A stretch of 39,199 nucleotides of DNA from Prevotella sp. (GCA_017455495.1 JAFTAR010000209.1:1-39199); one strand, 5' to 3'; positions 25,301 through 32,631 are shown, counted from the first letter of the stretch. A program made the numbers and translations. Notes: generated by a model from the sequence alone, not told the origin.

Positions 25301-25364
25301 GGACGGACAGCAGCTGCCCGCAGGCCTCTACATCATCAATGGCCGCAAGGTTGTGGTGAAGTAA
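22341..25364 (+). CDS. Large secreted multidomain protein of unknown function, probable glycan binding
   Basis: A 1007-residue protein with signal peptide MKKKLLFAACALLCAVSASA. The opening NVVENGDFHDVDLGGW (about 37-52) resembles the start of carbohydrate-binding beta-sandwich modules. A second sandwich-like region (about 290-470) contains RGTWTFEGGRWGFSP and the NPEFRFIG edge. A helical part with coiled-coil character follows (about 475-650), then a third sandwich (about 650-865) beginning LYVKNKNLNFESWS, and a short helical domain. The C-terminus (GTYNLNGMRMDGQQLPAGLY, then IINGRKVVVK) is a type IX-like tail. I see no catalytic signature. Lying after a PL11 gene under its own promoter and followed by a strong terminator, it may be a surface pectin binder, but this is inference. 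Confidence 0.85.
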   Translation: MKKKLLFAACALLCAVSASADDFLYSSTAKYKIDGPNVVENGDFHDVDLGGWTNGLAEAVDGTTWGVETKVGPNGENAIKSLAANYDADNGGTSTLVGTWPVSRGFYIISYWVKSPSVLSSTIAGAGSTNYINFFYNADGDNTVTTAYAPLTALTTEWSQVVIPAQVDADGFIVFNAYNIATDVMFTNFEIRTATEVYDTRVPQRYVDYVSKLMAEPDFAAGAEELGILDYLEILKEMIGEDPETGDDITSFIDDTFEPIFQEYINSVAGNTVSRIAKDENDNDITVASYLTSWTSWGYYNWNNMSTRGTWTFEGGRWGFSPNNESLERPADDGYVASAGIQTSYNLENVGLRIASGAFNNTSIKAGRYMFQIEAQAVAASNKAAPYGADPSVIITEPTIWLGKDTVLVENDTLNGNYWKKYYIIRDITEEDIANGLQVSAGFKFPNMANGKGGRYSLRNPEFRFIGKSQDDIDHLYAYDQLAVQQNAFKTRLDSAQKISTYTQAQGYPWGHKVLQDSIDKYSVLYADLLTVVDANGIELQPDRVTLAFKDEILAAVQNMNRAINGFYSTNRYYQTLISDIAICNTSLNADQNAAGDKATFQTVISKAQAMVDATTTDADEVDAFNAMDEELLTAKEEFEKSCASRANPANLYVKNKNLNFESWSSKSTYSSDQTVNGWEITIGADGKQWDIAPNNAYEFGHRASIWRGTSVGPNGRMKQTISITTPGVYEFRSRAFSAEYGDGAKWPEYMAIATICGAILDWDTFENAPVDTIYHPNVRLFFGELGSVNDSITLTKCAPADHLRRADGSLAYTRESPMEYSIIFIKEGSDSLTMEFGLEALENGATAGASTFGFGDNRLYYLGPKAAYETATDADYQAAVNEAKALIAQYTTADGVDPTVGWIVYKLMRYVGDTSYPWAEGSGLGYVAPTTLQEKQNVYLSLREYMQMLKYSVDPEILGIEELPAQPAVAVPARQQGTYNLNGMRMDGQQLPAGLYIINGRKVVVK

Positions 25365-25377
25365 CATGCTAAACATA

Positions 25378-25420
25378 ACAGAGTAGGGGCGAAGATGCTT
25401 CGTTCCCTACTCTGTTTAAA
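25378..25420 (+). terminator. Intrinsic terminator
   Basis: ACAGAGTAGGG (25378-25388) and CCCTACTCTGT (25405-25415) pair over 11 bp, with GAAG/CTTC extending the stem inside the loop, followed by TTAAATAAT. It lies 13 bp after the stop of the secreted protein gene and separates it from the AAA-ATPase gene. Confidence 0.8.
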
Positions 25421-25451
25421 TAATACATCTCAGAAAAGAAATAAAGTCTAA

Positions 25452-27077
25452 ATGGCAGTTATTGACATTCCCCAGCGAAGCTATGCCGTAGGCGTGCAGG
25501 ACTTTACGTGGATACGCGAGCGCAACGCGCCGTATATCGACAAGACGGGCTATGTCTACAAGATGGTGTCGCTGAACGCCACCAACTTCTTCCTCAGCCG
25601 TCCCCGCCGCTTCGGCAAGTCGCTGCTGGTTGATGTCCTGCGCTGCTATTTCGAGGGACGCAAGGAACTCTTCGAGGGCCTGGCCATCTACGATCTGGAG
25701 AAGGAATGGCGCAAGTACCCCGTCATTCGCCTCGACCTCTCCAACGGCAAGTATTTTGAAAAAGAACTGGTGCATGGCACCATCAATGCCATACTGAAGC
25801 AGCAGGAAGAGAAATTCGGCATAACAAAGCCTGAAGACCCTACGAACTATGATGCCCGCCTGACAGCCATGATCAAGGCTGCCCATGAGCAGACCAGCGA
25901 GAAGGTGGTGGTGCTCATAGACGAGTACGACGCGCCTATGCTCGACAGCATACATAAGCCGGAGTTGCAGGACTACATCCGTGAGCGGGTGCGCTCGCTG
26001 TTCTCGCCCTTGAAGGCACAGGCACAGTATCTGCGCTTAGTGTTCCTCACCGGCATATCGAAGTTCTCGCAGCTCTCCGTCTTCAGCGAGCTGAACAACC
26101 TGCAGCAGCTCACCTTCAACCCTGAGTTTGAGGCCATCTGCGGCATCACAGAGGAGGAGATGCTCACCGAGATGAAGCCCGACATAGAACTCATGATGGA
26201 GAGCATCAACAAGGCATACGCCCGATGGGGCATACACTACACCTACGACGAGATGGTGGCCGAGCTGAAGCGCTGGTACGACGGCTACCACTTCTCAGAG
26301 AACTTCACCGACATCTACTGCCCGTGGAGCCTTATCAACGCTTTCACAGAGAAACGCATACAGAACTATTGGTTCTCCACCGGCACGCCCACATCGCTCA
26401 TCAACATCCTGCGCACGAAGGATATTGACATGCCGGAGCTGGAGGGCTATGTCGCATCTATCAAGCAGTTTAATGCACCGACTGAACGCATCACCGACCC
26501 CGTGCCCGTGCTCTTCCAGAGCGGCTACCTCACACTGAAGGATTATAATCCCGTTGATGACCTGTGGACGCTCGGATTCCCCAATGAGGAGGTCTGTCGG
26601 GGCTTCGCTGATTGCCTCTATCAGTACTATTGCGATGAGTATGTGGGCAGCCAGAACCGCTTCGGCGAAGCATACCGAAGCTTCGCCAGGCACGAGACCA
26701 CCATCGACGACTTCCTGCACCATATCCAAAAGTTCTTCGCTGCCATGCCCTACGACATCATGAGGAAGAACGAGAAACACTACCAGTCCATACTCTATGC
26801 CCTCCTTGTCAGCATCAATGCCGATGTCAGTGCAGAGGGGAAAACGGCAACAGGGCGCATGGACATCACACTGCGCCTGAAGGATGCCATATATATTCTG
26901 GAACTCAAATACAGCAAGAGCAGCGTCGAAGCACTCAACCAAGTCAAACGTAAGAACTACGCCGTTGCCTTTGCCGCTGAATCACGCCCCGTCTACGCCG
27001 TGGGGCTGAACTTCAACCCGGAGACCCATACCCTTGATGACGGGTGGAAGGTGGAAAGAATACCCTTTTTGCAATAA
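25452..27077 (+). CDS. AAA-ATPase-like / PD-(D/E)XK nuclease-like protein (PF09820-PF08011 type)
   Basis: A 541-residue cytoplasmic protein of the Bacteroidetes multi-copy family that joins an AAA-like ATPase domain to a degenerate PD-(D/E)XK nuclease domain. Walker A variant RPRRFGKS is at 50-57 and Walker B VVVLIDEYDAP at 152-162. The linker region contains RLVFLTGISKFSQLSVFSEL and KRWYDGYHF. The nuclease-like part has GRMDITL (Asp471) and ILELKY (Glu484, Lys486). The biological role of the family is unknown; mobile-element, defence or toxin roles have been suggested by architecture only. It sits alone between two secreted-protein genes, behind a strong terminator and without a consensus promoter, as an insertion into a polysaccharide-use region would. 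A second, quite different member occurs at 30865-32454. Confidence 0.92.
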   Translation: MAVIDIPQRSYAVGVQDFTWIRERNAPYIDKTGYVYKMVSLNATNFFLSRPRRFGKSLLVDVLRCYFEGRKELFEGLAIYDLEKEWRKYPVIRLDLSNGKYFEKELVHGTINAILKQQEEKFGITKPEDPTNYDARLTAMIKAAHEQTSEKVVVLIDEYDAPMLDSIHKPELQDYIRERVRSLFSPLKAQAQYLRLVFLTGISKFSQLSVFSELNNLQQLTFNPEFEAICGITEEEMLTEMKPDIELMMESINKAYARWGIHYTYDEMVAELKRWYDGYHFSENFTDIYCPWSLINAFTEKRIQNYWFSTGTPTSLINILRTKDIDMPELEGYVASIKQFNAPTERITDPVPVLFQSGYLTLKDYNPVDDLWTLGFPNEEVCRGFADCLYQYYCDEYVGSQNRFGEAYRSFARHETTIDDFLHHIQKFFAAMPYDIMRKNEKHYQSILYALLVSINADVSAEGKTATGRMDITLRLKDAIYILELKYSKSSVEALNQVKRKNYAVAFAAESRPVYAVGLNFNPETHTLDDGWKVERIPFLQ

Positions 27078-27154
27078 TATAATTACCGCAATAGCAAACC
27101 CTGATAACCGCTTATTTTTATATCACCTTTTTTATTAACCAATTATTAACAATC

Positions 27155-29566
27155 ATGAGAAAAAACTTACTTAAATCAATGCTTGCCATTGCAGCACTTT
27201 GCTTGAGTGGCATGAGCGCTACGGCTCAGAATGAAGTAGGAACGGCTCCGGTGAAGATGACTTACATCGACCAGAGCTTCCCCGATTCAATCAACGGGCT
27301 TTGTGACACTATCCGCGCCGGCTTCAACAAGGCTCCCGGAGTTGGTGGTACTATTGGCTTTGGCAACACTTCCTGGGGCGAAAACAAGATCGGCGTTCTG
27401 AAAGTTGATGTCAGCGCCATTCCCGGCACTGTGCAGAAGGCTACGCTGAAGGCTAAAATCTCCGGTTCCTCCGACAGCAAGCGCACCACAGGCTGGGGCG
27501 TTGCCCTGACTGATAATGTATGGGCTGCCGACCTGACTTACGCTACGGCTGGCTCATGGACTGTTTCTGCTCTGCTGAACGGTGGTGCTCAGGTGTGGAC
27601 ATCCACAAAGGCTGCTACTGTGTTTGAGGAGAAGGAGTGGGACATCACTGAGGCTCTCTCTGGTGGTCAGGCATCGGCTACCCTGCTGGTCTATGAGACC
27701 GCTGCTGCTGGTGGCTACATGACCGAGGCATACGCAGAGATTGAGTACGAGCCATACGAGGCTACCACCACGAAGTATGACTTCGAGGATGGTAACTTAG
27801 TTTTCACCAATGACAGCCGTATAAGCAGTGCCATCGAGCCAGATGCCACGCTGAACTCAAATGTGCTTGGCTGGACTTGCGCTGGCAATGCACAGAATGG
27901 CTACAGCTTCTCGCACTTCGATTTCACCAGCCTGCTGAACCAGCCTGCTCTGGTAAAGGTTGAACTTGACTACTACAACACCAAGGGTGGACGCTCTATC
28001 CTGAGTATTGGCGATGCTTTGGTGCGTGGCACAACAGGCGGCAGCTCAAAGGTAACCTATAACAGCACAGGTGTCATCTTTCGCATCGGTTCTGATAAGA
28101 GTAATGCCTTCATCAACGGCACTACGCTTAAGCAGGAAGACGTGACCGAGGAGCAGGATATCCTTGACGAAGAGGGCAACCCAACTGGTGAAAAGCAGAC
28201 CGTGGTTACCGCTTACGGCATTTGCGACAAGTGGCTCCACATCACTCTGATGGTGAACAATGATGCTAAGACCGTGGCTTGGACCGTGGCCGACCAGGAT
28301 GGCAATGTTCTCTACAGTGGCAATGACGCATTCTATGCCTCCGATGCCAATGAGTGCTCTCAGATTGATATTTTTGGCTATATCAACAACAGCCACTGCG
28401 CTATGCTCGACAACCTGGAGATCACCAACTACAAGAGCAATGCTGTATTTGCTGACTACACCATCAAGTATGTTGACGCAGAAGGCAACGAGATTAAGGC
28501 TTCACGCACTGGCAACGGCCAGGCTGGCAAGTTCGTCACTCTGCTTGACAGCGATAAGGCTGCTGTTTATGCTGAGGATAACAGCATGAAGTATATCTAT
28601 GACTCTGACGATAGCGAAACAGTTGCTATTGCTGAGGACGGTTCAGCCGTTATTACGGTGAAGTTCCGCAATGCCGAGAAGTATTATGCCGTGCTGAACT
28701 GCGTCATCGAAGGTCAGACAATGACAACTGGTAAGTTGGCACAGTTCCGCGACAATAACACTCACTGGTTCTGGGAGGGCGACACCTACAAGCTCTATCC
28801 TGCTCGTGGATACAAGTTTGACGGTGATGGCAAGTACTACTTTACAGCTGCTACCTCATATAATGGAACAACATTCTCCTTCCCTGGCAGCGTTTCTCCT
28901 GTTAAGCAGGGTACTAACACCTTCTACATTGGAACACTCTACTACAGCCTTGTTGACTCCGTTGCTTATTATAGCGACTTCGAGCGTTTGGCTCTTCCCG
29001 TTGTGGATGCAGGCAACGGCACTGGCCTTGGCCAGCTCGTTGGCACTGTAAATAGCTGGTGGAGCTTCTCAGGTGGCTACTTCGACCGCTTCTCTGGTGC
29101 TCGTGGCATCCGTCTTGACGTTGACTCATACGTCTACACCGAACCTATCGCAGAGGAAGGCACTTATAAGGTGACTATCTATGGCCGTAACGACAAGAGC
29201 GCAGCAAATGATAATCCCTATCAGCTGGGTTATATCCTCGGTGAGGAGAGCTTCATGTACGATGAATTGACCATTGCCTCATGGGGTTCTGCCACTACTG
29301 GTGCCAATGTTGTTGAGGGTGTTTCCATCCCTGCTGGTGCCAAGCTGATGATTTGGAATACAAATGCCGACGGTCAGATTTCTCTTGACGACATCTCTCT
29401 GACAAAGACTGGTGACTATGTGGCTCCTGTTGTCACTGCCATCAACACCATCAGTGAGAACGTGCAGCCTGCTTCCAACGCTATCTTCAACCTCGCAGGC
29501 CAGCAGGTGCGCACCACACAGCGTGGTCTCTACATCGTGAACGGCCGCAAGGTTGTGATTAAGTAA
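27155..29566 (+). CDS. Secreted multidomain protein of unknown function
   Basis: An 803-residue protein with signal peptide (MRKNLLKSMLAIAALCLSG, ending ATAQ). Residues about 30-200 have the pattern of a DNRLRE/CBM96-like beta-sandwich (GVLKVDVSAIPGTVQKATLK, WDITEAL). Residues about 205-430 look like a concanavalin/LamG-type sandwich (YDFEDGNLVFTNDSR, then ITNYKSN). Around 435-510 is a small module starting YTIKYVDAEGNEIKASRTG that resembles MucBP-type repeats. A further sandwich follows (about 620-765), ending ISLDDISLTKTGD. The C-terminus (AIFNLAGQQVRTTQRGLYIV, then NGRKVVIK) is a type IX-like sorting tail almost identical to that of the gene at 22341-25364. No enzyme motif is seen; a binding or adhesive role is inferred. 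The 77 bp upstream lack a consensus promoter. Confidence 0.85.
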   Translation: MRKNLLKSMLAIAALCLSGMSATAQNEVGTAPVKMTYIDQSFPDSINGLCDTIRAGFNKAPGVGGTIGFGNTSWGENKIGVLKVDVSAIPGTVQKATLKAKISGSSDSKRTTGWGVALTDNVWAADLTYATAGSWTVSALLNGGAQVWTSTKAATVFEEKEWDITEALSGGQASATLLVYETAAAGGYMTEAYAEIEYEPYEATTTKYDFEDGNLVFTNDSRISSAIEPDATLNSNVLGWTCAGNAQNGYSFSHFDFTSLLNQPALVKVELDYYNTKGGRSILSIGDALVRGTTGGSSKVTYNSTGVIFRIGSDKSNAFINGTTLKQEDVTEEQDILDEEGNPTGEKQTVVTAYGICDKWLHITLMVNNDAKTVAWTVADQDGNVLYSGNDAFYASDANECSQIDIFGYINNSHCAMLDNLEITNYKSNAVFADYTIKYVDAEGNEIKASRTGNGQAGKFVTLLDSDKAAVYAEDNSMKYIYDSDDSETVAIAEDGSAVITVKFRNAEKYYAVLNCVIEGQTMTTGKLAQFRDNNTHWFWEGDTYKLYPARGYKFDGDGKYYFTAATSYNGTTFSFPGSVSPVKQGTNTFYIGTLYYSLVDSVAYYSDFERLALPVVDAGNGTGLGQLVGTVNSWWSFSGGYFDRFSGARGIRLDVDSYVYTEPIAEEGTYKVTIYGRNDKSAANDNPYQLGYILGEESFMYDELTIASWGSATTGANVVEGVSIPAGAKLMIWNTNADGQISLDDISLTKTGDYVAPVVTAINTISENVQPASNAIFNLAGQQVRTTQRGLYIVNGRKVVIK

Positions 29567-29596
29567 TTATCTGCAATTACATTAACACTCAATTAA

Positions 29597-29626
29597 GGGG
29601 AGGTCCGTTGCGGCCTCCCCTTTTTT
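29597..29626 (+). terminator. Intrinsic terminator
   Basis: GGGGAGG (29597-29603) pairs with CCTCCCC (29614-29620), followed directly by six T residues. It ends the transcript of the secreted protein gene 31 bp after its stop codon. Confidence 0.85.
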
Positions 29627-29696
29627 ACGTCTAAGGAGTGAATGGCTGCGCGCTGCAAAACATGGCAATTATATGTTGAAGAGTCGGGGTGCGTTA

Positions 29697-29816
29697 TGAC
29701 TTTTTTCACTGGAAATCCTTGGCGTTTCAGATTATTATTCTTACCTTTGCACCCAAAAGGAAGGACATTATGGAAACAAAGACAGTAAGAAAGGTTGTTG
29801 ATGTCACTGACACACC
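29697..29816 (+). repeat. 120-bp promoter/leader cassette, copy A
   Basis: This stretch matches 30547-30666 at an offset of 850 bp with, by eye, only two substitutions (at 29755 and in the codon near 29808). It covers the whole promoter, the leader and the first ~16 codons of the microprotein. Beyond it the two copies diverge quickly at the base level although the proteins stay similar. Confidence 0.9.
29719..29749 (+). promoter_or_regulatory. Promoter, cassette copy A
   Basis: TTGG (29719-29722), a 19-bp spacer and TACCTTTG (29742-29749) fit the Bacteroidetes promoter. The ATG of the microprotein is 20 bp downstream of the -7 box, so the leader is very short. Confidence 0.75.
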
Positions 29817-29997
29817 GATTACAACAATAGGTGGACAGAAATTGATACGGCGCGTAGAAAAGATTCTCATGCCAAATGGTCATTATAGATACCCTGTAAC
29901 TTATATTGAGGACTACCCGGGCTTTAGGGTTGTCACTCGCGATGAGTGGAATGCAAGGCGTAACCCAGCCCGGCCAGCTATTAAACTTGCTCTATGA
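29770..29997 (+). CDS. Basic microprotein, paralogue A
   Basis: A 75-residue basic protein starting METKTVRKVVDVTDTP, of no family I recognise. The start at 29770 is chosen because similarity to the second copy begins exactly here and the promoter lies just upstream. A shared core runs RRVEKILMPNG.YRYPVTYI (residues about 27-46), after which the two copies diverge. Its TGA overlaps the ATG of the next gene by 4 bp (ATGA), so it is coupled to the 174-residue protein. Small size, charge and coupling recall antitoxins or leader regulators, but nothing proves this. Base composition is visibly more AT-rich than in the PUL genes around it. Confidence 0.75.
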   Translation: METKTVRKVVDVTDTPITTIGGQKLIRRVEKILMPNGHYRYPVTYIEDYPGFRVVTRDEWNARRNPARPAIKLAL

Positions 29998-30518
29998 CAG
30001 AGAAAGGCTATCCATTTGTATTCGTCGGCATAGACACCAGTATTACTGACGATTATCAGAAAGACGCATTGCTATATCGGTTTGAGTCCGAAAAATCTCA
30101 TCATCACTATTTGGTTCGGATAGAACGATATGTCAAAGGTTTACATTGCATAAAATTTTTTGACGAGACTACAGATGCCAGTAAAGGTAGTTTCAGTCAT
30201 CTTTCTGCTACCTATGAGCCGCGAAGCATTTTCCGAACGATTGTCGATATAGCTTTAGATGTTCTTCGTAAAAATCCCAAGGCTTCTTTCATGTATATCG
30301 GTGCTGCTGATGAGAAGGATGCTGAAGGAAGACCGACTCGCAGGTATAGGGTTTATCAGATGTATATGACGGAATTTGATGTTCACGACTTGTTTGAGCC
30401 TGCCGATTTTATCAGTCATTCAATGTCGTTACTGGTAAATCTTTTAGCTATGCCAACAGAAGATGAACGCAAAAACTTTCGAGAAGAAGTGGCACGCTTC
30501 ATCGGTTTTAATAGTTAA
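29994..30518 (+). CDS. Hypothetical protein coupled to microprotein A
   Basis: A 174-residue soluble protein that I do not recognise. It starts MTEKGYPFVFVGIDTS and shows alternating strands and helices: RYVKGLHCIKFFDE, a helix FRTIVDIALDVLRKNPKASF, strand MYIGAADEKD, basic RPTRRYRVYQMYM, and a C-terminal amphipathic helix. No signal peptide, membrane segment or clear catalytic motif is seen. It overlaps the microprotein stop by 4 bp and has no other promoter, so the two form a bicistronic unit. Its codon use is AT-rich compared with flanking genes, which suggests transfer. It could be the effector of a two-gene module (inference). Confidence 0.75.
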   Translation: MTEKGYPFVFVGIDTSITDDYQKDALLYRFESEKSHHHYLVRIERYVKGLHCIKFFDETTDASKGSFSHLSATYEPRSIFRTIVDIALDVLRKNPKASFMYIGAADEKDAEGRPTRRYRVYQMYMTEFDVHDLFEPADFISHSMSLLVNLLAMPTEDERKNFREEVARFIGFNS

Positions 30519-30546
30519 TATGCCTAAGTAGTATCAGGTAAAGTTC

Positions 30547-30666
30547 TGACTTTTTTCACTGGAAATCCTTGGCGTTTCAGATTATTATTCTTACCTTTGC
30601 ACCCCAAAGGAAGGACATTATGGAAACAAAGACAGTAAGAAAGGTTGTTGATGTCACAGACACACC
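30547..30666 (+). repeat. 120-bp promoter/leader cassette, copy B
   Basis: Second copy of the segment at 29697-29816, beginning 29 bp after the stop of the 174-residue gene. The match starts abruptly at TGACTTTTTTCACTGG and stays near-identical through the -33 and -7 boxes and the first codons of the microprotein. Confidence 0.9.
30569..30599 (+). promoter_or_regulatory. Promoter, cassette copy B
   Basis: TTGG (30569-30572), a 19-bp spacer and TACCTTTG (30592-30599), the same as in copy A. It would drive the second microprotein and the AAA/PD-(D/E)XK gene 20 bp after it. Confidence 0.75.
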
Positions 30667-30844
30667 AGTAAAAACAGTAAGTGGCCGTAGGCTAATACGC
30701 CGTGTGGAGAAGATACTTATGCCCAATGGACGCTATCGTTATCCTGTAACTTATATTGATATGACTCCGGGGTTCGTGCGTGGCTCTGAGATGTGGAAAA
30801 ATGAAAAGCGTGCTCCCGGTTACAAAATAGAACTGAATGATTAA
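30620..30844 (+). CDS. Basic microprotein, paralogue B
   Basis: A 74-residue paralogue of the microprotein at 29770. The N-terminus METKTVRKVVDVTDTP is identical, the middle is similar (RRLIRRVEKILMPNGRYRYP, VTYID) and the C-terminus differs (TPGFVRGSEMWKNEKRAPGY). The downstream gene is not the 174-residue protein but an AAA/PD-(D/E)XK protein, starting 20 bp later on the same strand, so the same head is attached to a different partner. No known domain is recognised. Confidence 0.75.
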   Translation: METKTVRKVVDVTDTPVKTVSGRRLIRRVEKILMPNGRYRYPVTYIDMTPGFVRGSEMWKNEKRAPGYKIELND

Positions 30845-30864
30845 CCTGACTAATCAACAGTTAA

Positions 30865-32454
30865 ATGGGTATATTCATCAACAGAGGAAACGCGGCTTTC
30901 CGTCAGTATACCAACGGTGAGTACGTTGACAAGACAGACCTGATAGCCTACGTAAATACTACCGTAGACACAGCCGACAAGTTAACATGTGTTAGCCGTC
31001 CCCGACGTTTCGGCAAGTCAATGGCGGCACAGATGATTTATGCTTACTACGACAAGTCATGCGACTCCCACGACCTATTCAGCAGGTTCAAAATTAGCCG
31101 GGACGAGAGCTTTGAAAAGCACCTGAACAAGTATCCCGCCATATATATAGACATAACCGATTTTACTACGCGGTATGCAGGGAAAGACAACATCGTAGGC
31201 CTCATGCAAGCTGCCGTCATAAAGGACATCTTGAAAGCATATCCTAATGTGGAGGCAGACGAAGACGACGACTTGATGGATGTGCTGCTGAATGTGAATA
31301 TTGCGACGGGCGAGAAGTTTGTTATGGTTATCGACGAATGGGATGCTTTGTGCCGCGAGGCTGTCAATAAGCCGAAGCTGATGGATGACTATGTTAATTT
31401 GTTGCGCCGCCTGTTCAGGGGTAACACAGCCACTGTCTTTGCCTGCGTCTACATGACCGGCATATTGCCCATCAAGCGCTATGGCACGCAGTCGGCACTG
31501 AACGACTTCCGTGAGTTCTCAATGGCAAGCCCACGACAGTTGGCGGGTTATAGCGGTTTCACTGAAGACGAAGTCCACACGCTATGTGACAAATACGGAA
31601 TGGACTATGCAGAAATGAAAGGCTGGTACGATGGCTATAGCTTTGGCCCCGACTATCCCTCCGTGTTCAATCCCAACTCAGTGATGCAGGCCTGCAGAAG
31701 CCGCTTTTACGACAACTACTGGGGCAGGACATCGGCTTTTGAGACACTTCAGCAGTATATTGACCTGAACATGACTGGTGTCCAGGAATCTCTTGAGAGA
31801 CTCGTCCGTGGCGAGGCTACTAAAGTCTCTGTCCTCCGTTTTGGATTCGATGTAGATTCCATCGGCTCTGACGATGAGCTTTTGACCCTGTTCGTACATC
31901 TTGGCTACCTCGTCTACAATGTGGCCGAGTCAACCGTTAGCATTCCCAACAAGGAGATTCGGATGGAGTTTGTTGAAGCTCTCCGTGGCAGCAAGACCCA
32001 TAGGCAACTCTCTGACCTCGTCAGGACATCAGACCGGCTGATGGATGCTATGGTTAGCGGCGACGAGCGTCAGGTTGCCGAAATCATTGAGAAACTTCAC
32101 TCAAGCACAGCTGGTCCAGAGTTCTACAACAACGAGCAGGCCCTGCGCTCAGTGCTGAAGATTGGTTTTGTCAGTGCCATTGATGACTATGTGTCCATTC
32201 AGGAACTGCCTGCAGGTAAGGGCTACGCCGACCTGGCTTTCATTCCCCGAAGGGGTAGCGGTAAGTCTGCCGTTGTAGTGGAACTGAAATGGAACCAACC
32301 AGTCCATGCTGCCATTGACCAAATAAAGAATAATGATTATCCCGCCGTTCTTGAACCCTTTGCAGACAACATTCTGCTTGTTGGCATCAGCTACGACCAG
32401 AAGACGAAACAACACGATTGCAGTATAGAGAGGTGGAACAAATTCACACACTAA
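30865..32454 (+). CDS. AAA-ATPase-like / PD-(D/E)XK nuclease-like protein, second copy
   Basis: A 529-residue cytoplasmic protein of the same overall family as the gene at 25452 but strongly diverged. The N-terminus FINRGNAAFRQYTNGEYVDK is typical of one branch of the family. Walker A variant RPRRFGKS is at 45-52, Walker B FVMVIDEWDAL at 152-162, then YMTGILPIKRYGTQSALNDF and MKGWYDGYSFG. The C-terminal nuclease-like part has GYADLAF (Asp456) and VVVELKW (Glu473, Lys475). It follows microprotein B by 20 bp and probably shares its promoter. The composite repeat at 32470-32631 starts 16 bp after its stop. Function is unknown; the two copies in one window and the duplicated cassette suggest a gene family that spreads by duplication or transfer. 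Confidence 0.92.
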   Translation: MGIFINRGNAAFRQYTNGEYVDKTDLIAYVNTTVDTADKLTCVSRPRRFGKSMAAQMIYAYYDKSCDSHDLFSRFKISRDESFEKHLNKYPAIYIDITDFTTRYAGKDNIVGLMQAAVIKDILKAYPNVEADEDDDLMDVLLNVNIATGEKFVMVIDEWDALCREAVNKPKLMDDYVNLLRRLFRGNTATVFACVYMTGILPIKRYGTQSALNDFREFSMASPRQLAGYSGFTEDEVHTLCDKYGMDYAEMKGWYDGYSFGPDYPSVFNPNSVMQACRSRFYDNYWGRTSAFETLQQYIDLNMTGVQESLERLVRGEATKVSVLRFGFDVDSIGSDDELLTLFVHLGYLVYNVAESTVSIPNKEIRMEFVEALRGSKTHRQLSDLVRTSDRLMDAMVSGDERQVAEIIEKLHSSTAGPEFYNNEQALRSVLKIGFVSAIDDYVSIQELPAGKGYADLAFIPRRGSGKSAVVVELKWNQPVHAAIDQIKNNDYPAVLEPFADNILLVGISYDQKTKQHDCSIERWNKFTH

Positions 32455-32469
32455 TATAAGCACAGCATG

Positions 32470-32631
32470 GTGCTACTGGTGCTACCGGCACTACCACCCA
32501 TGCTGATAACCCAGCCCCGCACGGAAATAACCCAGCCCCGCATTACCATAACCCAGCCCCCCATGGAAATAACCCGGCCCCCCATGAGGCTGATGCAAGT
32601 AGCGGTAGCATGAGTAGCACGAGTAGCACGT
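32470..32631. repeat. Second composite repeat: inverted 9-bp-unit arms around four 21-bp repeats
   Basis: The left arm has 9-bp units GTGCTACTG, GTGCTACCG and GCACTACCA (32470-32496). The right arm has the inverse type, GTAGCATGA, GTAGCACGA and GTAGCACGT (32605-32631). Pairing is imperfect, roughly 21 of 26. Between them are four 21-bp direct repeats (32506-32526, 32527-32547, 32548-32568, 32569-32589) with the core ATAACCCAGCCCC. The layout equals that of 2527-2747, though the unit sequences differ; TGCAAGTAG is common to both right sides. It begins 16 bp after a stop codon, again a 3'-end position. Confidence 0.85.

Noticed and set aside
29689..29769. N-terminal extension of microprotein A (start at 29689) and of B (start at 30569)
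   Set aside because: These bases are the promoter; conservation at the protein level begins at METKT.
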